Shown one piece after another: positions 41,597 to 49,254 of a DNA stretch of 64,000 nt (within the stretch, counting starts at the first letter, position 1; every line of letters begins with the position of its first letter). Source of the stretch: Sphingomonas sp. CROZ-RG-20F-R02-07 (GTDB lineage Bacteria; Pseudomonadota; Alphaproteobacteria; Sphingomonadales; Sphingomonadaceae); assembly GCF_022662335.1 (NCBI RefSeq), contig NZ_JAKNQJ010000012.1:1-64000 (forward strand). The letters run 5' to 3'. A program made the translations under genes and the position numbers. The notes under the pieces were generated by a model. The model was given only the letters and a program-made list of their open reading frames with translations, made no database searches and was not told where the DNA came from.

Positions 41597-41667
41597 TGAG
41601 CCCCGGGTGTTTCCGCATCCGGGGCTCAAATCGTTTAAGGACACCCCGGTGTTTCCGCACCGGGGGT
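41597..41667. repeat. Twin hairpins sharing one loop
   Basis: Hairpin 1: TGAGCCCCGG (41597-41606) with CCGGGGCTCA (41619-41628). Hairpin 2: CCCCGGTG (41644-41651) with CACCGGGG (41658-41665). Both present nearly the same loop-side sequence GTGTTTCCGCA(T/C)C. They lie just downstream of the tiny membrane protein at 41680-41790, where terminators or antisense RNA of type I toxins are found. Confidence 0.65.
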
Positions 41668-41679
41668 CCCCAACTCGGC

Positions 41680-41790
41680 CTAGTGGCGCGACAGCTCGAT
41701 GATTTTCACCACCAGGCTGAGGATCGCGACGACGAGCGTCGCGACACCGAGTACCAGTGCTATTACAGTTGTTGTGTCTATAGGAATCAC
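41680..41790 (-). CDS. Tiny holin-like membrane peptide, type I toxin candidate
   Basis: A 36-codon frame reading TTTVIALVLGVATLVVAILS, then LVVKIIELSRH: one hydrophobic helix and a short basic end, the layout of holin-like/TxpA-type type I toxins. AAGGAGGTG (complement of 41788-41796) is a near-perfect ribosome binding site. The start is unclear: GTG at 41790 overlaps that site, while ATA at 41781 is at ideal distance but non-standard. Twin hairpins lie 13 bp downstream. No other family is recognised. Confidence 0.6.
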   Translation of the reverse strand: MIPIDTTTVIALVLGVATLVVAILSLVVKIIELSRH

Positions 41791-41873
41791 CTCCTTACGA
41801 CCGTCAGGCTGACGGTCGCGGCGCCGGACTAGGGCGCGCGGAGGTAGCGGACCACCAACATTTCGGCGGTGAG

Positions 41874-41896
41874 CAAAAAAGGGGGCCGAAGCCCCC
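41874..41896 (-). terminator. Rho-independent terminator of the 85-aa gene
   Basis: On the minus strand GGGGGC-TTCG-GCCCCC is followed by TTTTTT, 7 bp after the stop of the gene at 41904-42161. Classical and strong. Confidence 0.92.
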
Positions 41897-41903
41897 TTGG
41901 ATG

Positions 41904-42161
41904 TCAGTGCCGCAGGATCGACACCAGCGTCCCGATCGCGGTCAGCGCCACGATGGTGAAGCCGATGATGCTGATGACCCAGGTCTGGGTTTTCATGTGT
42001 GTATCGAGCGAGCGTTGCAGCCCGTCGATTTTCTCCTGAAGCGGCCTTGTCGCGTCTCCAACCATGTCGTCGATATACTCCTCGATGCTGGCCACCACCA
42101 GCTTGGCTTGGTCGTCAGGGACGTTGATGGATTTGAGTGTTTGGTACAGATCAACTTGCAT
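41904..42161 (-). CDS. Coiled-coil tail-anchored protein, DUF1640-like
   Basis: An 85-residue protein with an N-terminal DLYQTLKSINVPDDQAKLVVASIEEYIDDMVGDATRPLQEKIDGLQRSLDTHMKTQ helix pair and a C-terminal transmembrane helix (TWVISIIGFTIVALTAIGTLVSIL). This matches the CCDC90/DUF1640-like plan of small plasmid or phage membrane proteins. GGAGAACTGCCT precedes the ATG. A perfect terminator follows. The function is unknown. Confidence 0.8.
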   Translation of the reverse strand: MQVDLYQTLKSINVPDDQAKLVVASIEEYIDDMVGDATRPLQEKIDGLQRSLDTHMKTQTWVISIIGFTIVALTAIGTLVSILRH

Positions 42162-42217
42162 AGGCAGTTCTCCTCGGCACGAAAATGTGCGGGAGTACCG
42201 GGACATGGGCTCCGGGC

Positions 42218-42308
42218 GATCGGGTCAGGGACCGCGCAAGCGGCCGCGACAGCGGGGCGTAGGGGAGCCGATTTGCGCAGCAAATTGGGGGGACCGCGCA
42301 TCCTTGAG
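42218..42308. repeat. Dispersed repeat B, copy 2
   Basis: Contains GACCGCGCAAGCGGCCGCGA, AGCGGGGCGT, CAAATTGGGGGGACCGCGCA and ends in TCCTTGAGGC, matching copy 1 at 40021-40157 without its 40-bp insertion. It lies between genes at 42161 and 42467. Confidence 0.72.
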
Positions 42309-42442
42309 GCGATCGCCGCTACCCATGTCATACTGCGACGACACGAATGAGCAGTTCTCCCACAGGTGCCGGTAGCGGCGCGAAGCGCGGGGTCAGGGCG
42401 GGCTCGATGCCCGTCCTGGCCCCTCAACTTCGACGAAGGGAA

Positions 42443-42460
42443 GGGGGCCTCTCGGCCCCC
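42443..42460 (-). terminator. Terminator hairpin of the 54-aa gene
   Basis: GGGGGCC-TCTC-GGCCCCC, 7 bp beyond the stop codon at 42467. On the minus strand it is followed by TTCCCTT, a weak U-rich tail. A second hairpin with GGGCGGGC/GCCCGTCC lies at about 42396-42416. Confidence 0.6.
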
Positions 42461-42466
42461 GCCTGG

Positions 42467-42631
42467 TCAGGCGAATGGGTCATACTCTTGAACCACGACG
42501 AGCGAGCTATCGTGATCTTCTGCGGTGATGACGCTGTATTGAGTGCCGACCGCGATGACCATGGTGACGACCATGAGGTTCCGGGCGAGGCTGAGAGCGG
42601 ATTTGCGGGCGATCCAGATATCGTTGAACAT
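42467..42631 (-). CDS. Small membrane-associated protein (54 aa)
   Basis: A short frame with GGAG before the ATG: MFNDIWIARKSALSLARNLM, a hydrophobic VVTMVIAVG stretch, and an acidic end VVVQEYDPFA. One amphipathic or transmembrane helix is predicted. It is followed by a terminator hairpin. Unrecognised. Confidence 0.58.
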   Translation of the reverse strand: MFNDIWIARKSALSLARNLMVVTMVIAVGTQYSVITAEDHDSSLVVVQEYDPFA

Positions 42632-43035
42632 GTCCGAGGCTCCTTGAAGCCGGCGGGGTTCATCCCCGCTCGACAGGCGCCCGACAGGGACGGGGAGGGG
42701 CCGCGATCACTTTTTTCCGCCCGCGGAAAAAAGCCGTAGCGAAGCGCCCGGACCCCTTGCGGGTTGATCGTACAAGGCCCCGAGCCGGCCCAAGGATTGC
42801 GCCTCAAAGAGGGGGGTGAAGCCCGTTGGCGGGAGCGTTGCGGCTCAGCGCTGGGTCGCCGGCGACGCCCACCCTGACCGGGACCGTAGCGGCCTGCCCT
42901 CGCTTGCGCACTCTGCGTCCCTCCGAACGATGAGAGAGACCGCGTGGCTGCAAGCGGGCCTGCCTGGTCCCAGGTGGAAAGAAGTTGCCGCTTTTCGGAA
43001 AGATGTTTCCGGCGCGGGAGCGCCCGTCAGTTGAT
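42632..43035. other. Intergenic, no gene supported
   Basis: GC-rich spacer with no credible reading frame or repeat before repeat A copy 2. Confidence 0.4.
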
Positions 43036-43090
43036 CGTCACCCGAATGGGCCGAGACCCGCCAGGGGCTCGGTGGAGCGCAAGCGGAATA
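43036..43090. repeat. Dispersed repeat A, copy 2
   Basis: CGTCACCCGAATGGGCCGAG, CCAGGGGCTCGGTGGAGCGC and AAGCGGAATAGAG. It is the closest to a consensus of the three copies. Confidence 0.75.
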
Positions 43091-43123
43091 GAGCGACGGT
43101 CCCGGCGTCAGCCGGGAGACGTC

Positions 43124-43339
43124 CTACAACGCTGCCAGTTCTTCATAGATTTCATCGCGACGAGCTGCTGCGACATACCAGCCCTTGGACTTTGGATGCC
43201 ACCGTGCCTTCCCCTCGAGTACGCCCACCGCCAGCTCGCCGGCACGCGAGCCATAGGGCCACCAGATCCGCATCTCTCCGGAGGAGAGGTCCTCGATCCA
43301 GAGTGCGCCGAGGGAGGTTTCGATGGTCTCTTTTGCCAT
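43124..43339 (-). CDS. Hypothetical small plasmid protein (71 aa)
   Basis: A compact beta-rich protein: IETSLGALWIEDLSSGEMRIWWPYGSRAGELAVGVLEGKARWHPKSKGWYVAAARRDEIYEEL. The Trp/Tyr pattern (W-x-P-x-x-x-G-W-Y-V) recalls single-domain nucleic-acid or DUF folds but no family is certain. It follows ssb on the same strand across a terminator. Confidence 0.66.
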   Translation of the reverse strand: MAKETIETSLGALWIEDLSSGEMRIWWPYGSRAGELAVGVLEGKARWHPKSKGWYVAAARRDEIYEELAAL

Positions 43340-43409
43340 GGGCCGAAGAATAGCGAGGCGATGGCTGGCGGGAAGACATGATCGCTCAGCGAGGGCAAGC
43401 ATGGGACGA

Positions 43410-43435
43410 GGCCCGGGAGCCGAAGCTCCCGGGCC
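43410..43435 (-). terminator. Terminator hairpin of ssb
   Basis: Perfect 11-bp stem GGCCCGGGAGC/GCTCCCGGGCC around CGAA (TTCG on the minus strand), 12 bp beyond the ssb stop. No strong U-run. Confidence 0.72.
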
Positions 43436-43447
43436 GATCCGCGTTGG

Positions 43448-43858
43448 CTAGAAGGGGACGTCATCGTCTTCGTTGTCCTGCGGCGCGTTCTGCTGCTGCT
43501 GGCGGGACTTGCCGTAGGAGAGGAACGTCACCTCGTCGGCGATGATCTCGCAACCGTAGCGCTCGATGTTCTCGTTGTCGGTCCAGCGGGTGTAGTGGAT
43601 GCGACCCGTGACCATGACCTTCTGGCCCTTCTCGACATATTGGGCGACGGTCTTGCCGACGCCGTTGAAGCAGGTGATGCGGTGCCATTCGGTATCCTCG
43701 ACCCGGCGGCCTTCGCCGTCCTTCTGCGTCTTGCCCTCGCTGTCGCGCTTCGGGCGCGATGTCGCGAGGCTGAACTGGGTGATCTTGGTGCCGCCCTGGG
43801 TGGTGCGGGTCTCGGGGGTGGCGCCGACGTTGCCGGCGAGGATGACGACGTTCTTCAT
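43448..43858 (-). CDS. ssb: Plasmid single-stranded DNA-binding protein
   Basis: A 136-residue SSB that coats single-stranded DNA, useful during conjugation. The OB fold is clear: MKNVVILAGNVGATPETRTT, DTEWHRITCFNGVGKTVAQYVEKGQKVMVTGRI, YGCEIIADEV. The acidic partner-binding tail ends DNEDDDVPF. It is shorter than chromosomal SSB (about 170-180), and the linker is short. Start at MKNVVILAGN was chosen from the family; longer frames upstream are noncoding. Confidence 0.93.
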   Translation of the reverse strand: MKNVVILAGNVGATPETRTTQGGTKITQFSLATSRPKRDSEGKTQKDGEGRRVEDTEWHRITCFNGVGKTVAQYVEKGQKVMVTGRIHYTRWTDNENIERYGCEIIADEVTFLSYGKSRQQQQNAPQDNEDDDVPF

Positions 43859-43980
43859 TTCGAGGTTCCTTTTGTCCGCCGGGGGTTCGTCCCCTCGACT
43901 GAACACCGTAAAAGACGGCCAGGACGTCGCTTCCACCGGAGCGCGCAGACGCGGAGGGGAACCCCGATCAGAGGGGTGGT

Positions 43981-44011
43981 GCGGGCAGCCGCGTAGCGGC
44001 AACTCGGCCCG
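43981..44011. repeat. Dispersed repeat C, copy 1
   Basis: Thirty-one bases beginning GCGGGCAGCCGCGTAGCGGC with a GCCGC-GTA-GCGGC hairpin. Copy 2 at 58229-58259 differs at one base. Confidence 0.7.
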
Positions 44012-44536
44012 AATGAACGCGGGTTGGGAGTGATGGACGGCCGGCTTAGGTCGTTCAGGAAAGAGAGGGGATGGACCCCCACGGGCGGTCAAAGCCAGTG
44101 AACCGGGCACGAAGATCCAACGCGTCAGCCCAACCAACGTCGATGCTGCCACCCACCTGCACTGCCTGGGTCTCCAAGCCCGGTCGGGCGCGATCGCTGA
44201 TTGATGTCCTGCGAGGGTCCATGTTGGACTTGCGAAGCCGGAGGAGAGGACCAGGTGCCGTGAACGCTGCCGCGGTGTGGTGACGTCGCCCGTGTCGCGG
44301 AGGAGAAGGGCTCTGGTTCTCCGCATCCGCCCGCTGGCCAACGGGACTGAGCGCCAGGTGCTGATCCGCCAAAGGTGCTTCCGCCCGGCAATCTGCAGCG
44401 CGCGAGCTGCCGTAGGATCGATGGTTGAGGCCGTGACCCGGGGCGATCGCGGTTCGGCCGGAGCCGGCGCCGGGCCTCGCCCCGGCGACACTTCGCGCTA
44501 TCCCGTATTGGCGCGGCAGCGCCCCGTCAGTCAATC
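44012..44536. other. Intergenic, no gene supported
   Basis: About 500 bp upstream of ssb without a convincing gene. It may contain the promoter of ssb and untranslated leader sequence. Confidence 0.35.
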
Positions 44537-44588
44537 GTCACCCGAATGAGCCGAGACCCGCAGGATCTCGGTGCAGCGTAGCGGAATG
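44537..44588. repeat. Dispersed repeat A, copy 3
   Basis: CGTCACCCGAATGAGCCGAG, then CAGGATCTCGGTGCAGCGTA, then GCGGAATGACG. It is more diverged than copies 1 and 2 but keeps the CCGAG/CTCGG pair. Confidence 0.65.
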
Positions 44589-44626
44589 ACGCTCGCACGC
44601 GGGCGTCGATTTGGAATTCGGGTGTG

Positions 44627-44654
44627 GTGTCCGAAGCCGCTCGGCTTCGGACAC
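44627..44654. terminator. Strong hairpin before the EAL gene
   Basis: GTGTCCGAAGCCG and CGGCTTCGGACAC make a perfect 13-bp stem with a CT loop. There is no U-run, and no gene directly precedes it. It insulates the EAL gene or is a structural element. Confidence 0.5.
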
Positions 44655-44858
44655 ATGCATATTCGGCTTCGACACGCGCCCACGCTGATTCAAGCAAGCC
44701 TATGAAAAAGCTACTCTTACGTGAGCCCGATCTGTCACAGAGGGCGTTTAACATGGATTAGACCACGAAAGCCCAGCCCCTTGTGCCATGTGCTTAGGGG
44801 TTTGGTATTGCCTTGTCCTTTAAGTCTGCAGGCGACTGCGGGCGAAAAGGTAGGGATT

Positions 44859-46634
44859 GTGAAACAGGACGAAGAATCGCGCCTCGATGCGCTCTACCAG
44901 TTGAACCTGCTCGATACGCCTCCGAGCGCGAGCTTCGACCGCATCACCCGCATGGCAAGTCAGATTTTCAACCTGCCGAGCGCGGCGGTCTCGCTCACTG
45001 ATCGAGACCGCCAGTGGTTCAAGTCACGCGTCGGCGTGGAGGCCACCCACATGCCGCGCCTAAAGGCGCCGTGCGCCCAAGTGGTATCGACGGGTGAGGC
45101 GGTCGTGATTCCCGACCTTCTTGCCGAGGTTTATTACGCAGACAGCACGCTCGCTGGCACGGGCGCGCGGTTCTACGCCGGCGTTCCCCTAGTCACGCGC
45201 GAAGGCTTCGGGCTGGGCTCGCTGTGCGTGGTCGGCCCGGAGCCGCGAACGGTCTCCGACGCCGAGATGACCGGGCTGCTCGACCTCGCCGACATGGTGA
45301 TGTCGCAGATCGAAATGCAGCATGCGTTCGGCCGGGTCGATCCACTCAGCGGCTTTCCCAACCGGACTCAGTTCCTTGATGATCTTGAAGACCTCGGCCG
45401 CGACACGCCCGGCCAGCGCCGATACGCCGTCCTGCTCGACCTCGCGCGCAACGACCAGCTCAGCAACGGCCTACGCGTCATTGGGCCTTCCTTCGCTGAC
45501 GATATGGTACAGGACGCTGCAAGGACGCTCCGTGCAGCACTCGGTGCCGGACGCATCGCCTATCATGTCGCTGCCACGCAATTTGCGTTCCTGTCGCCTC
45601 CGGAGCCGGATCGGGATGCCTATCTTGAACTGATCGGCTCGATGCTGTCGAACGCCCAAAGTGGTTCGCGCGTCCGCTACGCCATGACGACGGCGATCGG
45701 GGTCACGCCCGTCATCCTTGGTGAGACCAGTTCCCGCGACGTACTCCGCACCGCCTATAGCGCTGCCCAGGATGCGCGCGCGTCGGAACATGCCGTCGGC
45801 CTCTACGCGCCGTCCGAGGATCGTGTTCACACCCGCAAGTTCGCGCTTCTCAATAATTTCGGTGCCGCACTAGACGAGCCCGATCAGCTCAGACTCGTCT
45901 TCCAGCCGCGGATCGAGCTCGCGTCGGGTCAGTGTATCGGTGCGGAAGCTCTGCTTCGCTGGAGGCACCCAATACTGGGAGAGCTATCGCCCGCAGAGTT
46001 CATCCCCATCATCGAGCAGACCTCGCTCGCGAAACCCGCGACTGCCTGGGTGCTCGATGCCGCCATGCAGCAGCGTGCGGCTTGGCAGAGAGAAGGGTTC
46101 GACCTTCAGCTTTCGATCAACGTATCGGCTGCCAATCTTGAGGAAAGCGACTTCGCCCAGCAGGTGCAGCTCTACCTCTTGAAGCACCGCCTGCGCCCAG
46201 AGGCGATTGAGCTTGAGGTGACCGAAAGCGCCGTCATGGAGAATGGTGGTCGTGCGATGGCCCAGCTCCGCGCGTTGAACGCCGCGGGCGTGTCGCTGGC
46301 AATCGACGATTTCGGTACGGGGTATAGCAGCCTCGCTTATCTCCAGCGTCTGCCCGCGCGCGTGGTCAAGATCGACCAGTCGTTCGTCCGCAACCTGGCC
46401 GAAGACGAGCGCGAGCGGGCGCTCGTCCGATCGATGGTCACCCTATCACATGATCTCGGCTACCGCGTCGTTGCCGAAGGCGTCGAGACGGCCGCCGCGG
46501 CCGCGATCCTAGCCGACATGGGATGCGAGGAGGTGCAGGGCTACTATTTTGCCCGGCCGATGGAAGTGACCGATTTCTGGCAATGGCTGGTCGCGCAACG
46601 CAGTCCTTCGCGACGGACCAACGCCGCAGCTTGA
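44859..46634 (+). CDS. GAF-GGDEF(degenerate)-EAL c-di-GMP phosphodiesterase
   Basis: A 591-residue cytoplasmic sensor enzyme. The GAF domain covers about 20-150 (LDTPPSASFDRITRMASQIFNLPSAAVSLTDRDRQWFKSRVG). A GGDEF-like domain follows (PLSGFPNRTQFLDDL) but where GGDEF should stand it reads AATQFAF, so no cyclase activity is expected. The EAL domain keeps GAEALLRWRHP, DDFGTGYSSLAYLQRLP and EGVET, so it probably hydrolyses c-di-GMP. The GTG start with AAGGTAGGGA upstream is preferred. No partner is in the operon; it sits beside two Crp/Fnr genes. Confidence 0.92.
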   Translation: MKQDEESRLDALYQLNLLDTPPSASFDRITRMASQIFNLPSAAVSLTDRDRQWFKSRVGVEATHMPRLKAPCAQVVSTGEAVVIPDLLAEVYYADSTLAGTGARFYAGVPLVTREGFGLGSLCVVGPEPRTVSDAEMTGLLDLADMVMSQIEMQHAFGRVDPLSGFPNRTQFLDDLEDLGRDTPGQRRYAVLLDLARNDQLSNGLRVIGPSFADDMVQDAARTLRAALGAGRIAYHVAATQFAFLSPPEPDRDAYLELIGSMLSNAQSGSRVRYAMTTAIGVTPVILGETSSRDVLRTAYSAAQDARASEHAVGLYAPSEDRVHTRKFALLNNFGAALDEPDQLRLVFQPRIELASGQCIGAEALLRWRHPILGELSPAEFIPIIEQTSLAKPATAWVLDAAMQQRAAWQREGFDLQLSINVSAANLEESDFAQQVQLYLLKHRLRPEAIELEVTESAVMENGGRAMAQLRALNAAGVSLAIDDFGTGYSSLAYLQRLPARVVKIDQSFVRNLAEDERERALVRSMVTLSHDLGYRVVAEGVETAAAAAILADMGCEEVQGYYFARPMEVTDFWQWLVAQRSPSRRTNAAA

Positions 46635-46687
46635 GGTGGTTCCTCGCTAGACCAGCTTCGAGGGGGCCAGCGTACAGCGCAGGGCGA

Positions 46688-46990
46688 TCAGGTGGCACGG
46701 TAGTGCGAAGACCCGGGGCGCAGCGAACGAGGGTCAAGGCTGTTAGCTGCCTCTTGCTTGGTGCGGTTAAGCAGCTTGTAGGTCCCTTCGATCGTAGGCG
46801 AAGAGACCTCCCGCAGCCGCCACTCGTTCCAGGTGGCGATCAGCGCCTCGAACTGGCGTACCATATCCTCGGCCCGGCTGGGATCGTGCCCTCGTTCCGT
46901 AACTTCGGCGATCAGGAACGTGAGACGGCTGATTCGCCCCTCTGCTTCAACGATGAGCTGGTAGAGCCTGTCGCGGCGCGTTGGCGCCAA
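46688..46990 (-). CDS. Hypothetical protein (100 aa)
   Basis: A small helical protein (RDRLYQLIVEAEGRISRLTFLIAEVTERGHDPSRAEDMVRQFEALIATWNEWRLREV). No family recognised. It sits 6 bp downstream of the DUF6894-like gene on the same strand and probably belongs to the Crp/Fnr operon. Confidence 0.66.
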   Translation of the reverse strand: MAPTRRDRLYQLIVEAEGRISRLTFLIAEVTERGHDPSRAEDMVRQFEALIATWNEWRLREVSSPTIEGTYKLLNRTKQEAANSLDPRSLRPGSSHYRAT

Positions 46991-46996
46991 GCTTGT

Positions 46997-47287
46997 TCAT
47001 CGACGCAGGGATGGAGGTAGGGCCTCACGGAATGGCAGCGACAGAAGGGTCGATCCGTCGCCATCGACGATCTCGAAGTGCTCATCAGCCAGGTCGCGAC
47101 ATGCCACGATCGCCTCCCCCCAGAGGTGCCGAGCAGCCGTGATCACTTCGGCGCGAGCGGCCGCGAGGTCGGGCAACTCGCTCCCGTCCGGGTCGATGAT
47201 GAGCCCGGAGGGTGTGCGATGGTTGAAATGGAAGCGGGGAACGACCGGCCTCCCGTTACGTGAAGAAGGGTCCGATAAGGCGACCAT
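46997..47287 (-). CDS. DUF6894-like protein
   Basis: The core reads PRFHFNHRTPSGLIIDPDGSELPDLAAARAEVITAARHLWGEAIVACRDLADEHFEIVDGDGSTLLSLPFREAL, the short DUF6894 pattern common in sphingomonads and rhizobia. The only ATG (47287) overlaps the Crp/Fnr gene end by 32 bp; a non-ATG start nearer the domain is possible. The function is unknown. Confidence 0.8.
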   Translation of the reverse strand: MVALSDPSSRNGRPVVPRFHFNHRTPSGLIIDPDGSELPDLAAARAEVITAARHLWGEAIVACRDLADEHFEIVDGDGSTLLSLPFREALPPSLRR

Positions 47288-48014
47288 ATTCGGCCTCGGG
47301 CTTGCCATAGGAGCCGTCCGCGAACTCCTCCAAAGCAGCCCGATCCCTGACCGTGACCACTCCTCGCGTGCCGCGAATGAGCCTGTTGCCTTCCAGCACA
47401 TGCAAAGCGGTGGTGACGCTCGGCCGGCGCACCGCCAGCATCACCGCCATATATTCGTGGGTCAGTGAAAGCTCGTCACCATCGGCGCGGTCGTGCGCCA
47501 TCAATAGCCAGCGCGCGAGCCGCACTTCGACCGGATGCGTTACATTGGTGAGCGCGGTGTAGGCGGTCTGGATGGCAAGGGACTGGCCGTAGCGGAGCAC
47601 GAGGGTGTGGAGCGTTCGGCTCTGCTCGATTGCTTGACGGAAGGCACCGGCCTCAATCCTGACGCCCTCACCCCCAACCTGCATGAGTGTCTTCAGCGGC
47701 GTGCGATCGGCTCCCATCGACAGTGCTGTTCCCGACATACCTTCGCGACCGAAAAGGCCGGCCTCAACGCGGTCCCCGTGTGGCGTGAACGCCATGATCG
47801 AGCCGAGACCTGTGTTAGGGAACCAGACGTGGCCGATGGCCTGATCGCACTCCTCAAGCACGGAGTCCTTTTCCATAGCGACGCTTTCGAGGTGCGGTTG
47901 CAGCACCCCGTAGTCGTCTGCGCTCATGGTCAACAGGATGCGGTTACGCGATAAGGATTGGCTTGGCGAAGGCAAGTGTGCGCCCCTTGTATCTGGGGCG
48001 GGAGCGCATCGCAT
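47256..48014 (-). CDS. Crp/Fnr-family transcriptional regulator (1)
   Basis: A 252-residue regulator. An N-terminal cyclic-nucleotide-type beta barrel (LESVAMEKDSVLEECDQAIGHVWFPNTGLGSIMAFTPHGDRVEAGLFGREGMSG) precedes a C-terminal winged helix (LSLTHEYMAVMLAVRRPSVTTALHVLEGNRLIRGTRGVVTVRDRAAL). No iron-sulphur Cys set is seen. The start may be later than 48014. It is divergent from the small gene and second Crp/Fnr gene across 193 bp, so cross-regulation is likely. Confidence 0.92.
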   Translation of the reverse strand: MRCAPAPDTRGAHLPSPSQSLSRNRILLTMSADDYGVLQPHLESVAMEKDSVLEECDQAIGHVWFPNTGLGSIMAFTPHGDRVEAGLFGREGMSGTALSMGADRTPLKTLMQVGGEGVRIEAGAFRQAIEQSRTLHTLVLRYGQSLAIQTAYTALTNVTHPVEVRLARWLLMAHDRADGDELSLTHEYMAVMLAVRRPSVTTALHVLEGNRLIRGTRGVVTVRDRAALEEFADGSYGKPEAEYGRLIGPFFT

Positions 48015-48207
48015 CTCTCGGCCGCTTGCGCCCTTGGCGTGTGCAAGCGATAAGACTGATATAGGTCAACTCTCGGAAAATACGAGGAAATCCTTTGATT
48101 ACGCTCCTGTGACGGTTTGTAACCTAGATGACCCTCCCCCTCGAAGGGGTCGCCAAACGCTTAATTCGGCATATGTATCCTTCCTGAACCTAGATCAGGA
48201 GGGCGCG

Positions 48208-48375
48208 ATGTTGGAAGACGATAGCACCTATTTCACGCGACGCGCCGAGGCGGAGCTTGAGCAGGCACAGCGGGCGACCAAACCGGAGGTGGTCAGGGTT
48301 CATTTCATGCTCGCTGAAGCCTATCTGGAACGGCTCCAGCCCGACGCTCGCGCCAGCATCGAACAACGAACGTGA
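48208..48375 (+). CDS. Small conserved protein (55 aa)
   Basis: The frame MLEDDSTYFTRRAEAELEQA, QRATKPEVVRVHFMLAEAYLERL is a short helical protein of a pattern common in sphingomonads (Y-F-x-x-R-A-x-x-E ... A-H/V-x-x-x-A-x-x-Y). AGGAGGG precedes the ATG. Its end overlaps the start of the second Crp/Fnr gene (GTGA). Confidence 0.78.
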   Translation: MLEDDSTYFTRRAEAELEQAQRATKPEVVRVHFMLAEAYLERLQPDARASIEQRT

Positions 48376-49235
48376 CCGCCGGCTCTGCTGGCGGCGATGC
48401 TGGGAACTTGTCGGGGCTGAAGGCCACCCGGCCGTGGCTTTTCGCCAACCTCGATGCGGCCGATCGCGATGCCTTCGAGAGTGCGTGCGGTGACATTCGG
48501 ACGGTCAGCGCCGGAACCGATCTCCTGCGCCAGGACGCGCCTACGAGCGCGCTGCATATCCTGCTCGACGGCTGGGCCGCCCGTTATAAGATCATGGAGG
48601 ACGGGAGCCGCTTCATCCCGGCGCTGGCGGTGCCTGGCGATATTTGCGATCTCGACGCACTTCGGTTCGATCAGCTCGATTACGGCGTGACGATGCTCTC
48701 GGCGGGCACCGTCGCAGTGCTGCCGCGCCAGCGCGCCCATGCGCTATTCGCCACCAATCCGGCCATCGCCGATGCGTTCTGGTCACTCGCGCTCGCCGAA
48801 AACTCGATCCTGACGGAATGGGCGGCCTCAATGGGTCGTCGCTCTGCATCGCAACGTGTCGCGCATCTCCTGTGCGAGCTGCTGGTGCGGCTGACGATCG
48901 TCGGGAAGACTGACGGTCACAGCTATGATCTACCGCTCACCCAGGAGCATATCGCTGACACGCTCGGCCTGACTTCCGTGCATATCAATCGGACGCTGCA
49001 ATCGCTGCGCTCAGGGGATCTCGTCACGGTGCAACATCGCCGTGTGACGATCCACGATTGGGCAGCGCTGAGCGCTTTCTGCGGATTTCGTCCGTCGTAT
49101 TTGCATCTCGAAACCGTCGATGACGAGTTCGCGCCCGAGCTACCACCAAGCGGGGCGCGGGTCAGACATCAGCTCGCCCAAGCCTCGCGACCGACGCTTC
49201 GCCCATCCTTTACATCCGCGCCGAGCGCACTCTGA
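48372..49235 (+). CDS. Crp/Fnr-family transcriptional regulator (2)
   Basis: A 287-residue regulator with a barrel domain (RTVSAGTDLLRQDAPTSALHILLDGWAARYKIMEDGSRFIPALAVPGDICDL) and a winged helix (YDLPLTQEHIADTLGLTSVHINRTLQSLRSGDLVTVQHRRVTIHDWAAL). It resembles FixK/CRP-like stress regulators of the group. A GTG start is coupled to the small gene. It is followed after 19 bp by the HWE-type kinase, so these probably form one unit. Confidence 0.92.
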   Translation: MTAGSAGGDAGNLSGLKATRPWLFANLDAADRDAFESACGDIRTVSAGTDLLRQDAPTSALHILLDGWAARYKIMEDGSRFIPALAVPGDICDLDALRFDQLDYGVTMLSAGTVAVLPRQRAHALFATNPAIADAFWSLALAENSILTEWAASMGRRSASQRVAHLLCELLVRLTIVGKTDGHSYDLPLTQEHIADTLGLTSVHINRTLQSLRSGDLVTVQHRRVTIHDWAALSAFCGFRPSYLHLETVDDEFAPELPPSGARVRHQLAQASRPTLRPSFTSAPSAL

Positions 49236-49254
49236 TCTTGACTGAAAGGCGGTA

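Noticed and set aside
41642..41667. CRISPR-like or att-like reading of the twin hairpins
   Set aside because: Only two copies with different stems and no spacers, cas genes or recombinase next to them.
43859..44491. Upstream extension of the ssb frame
   Set aside because: The OB fold begins at MKNVV; the extension is Pro/Arg-rich and contains repeat C, so it is noncoding.
44071..44549. Plus-strand frames between ssb and the EAL gene
   Set aside because: No start context, no family features; Arg/Pro-rich composition of random GC-rich sequence.
48121..48195. Direct repeats AACCTAGAT between the two Crp/Fnr genes
   Set aside because: Two 9-base copies 66 bp apart without dyad symmetry; does not look like a Crp/Fnr box (TTGAT-N4-ATCAA).
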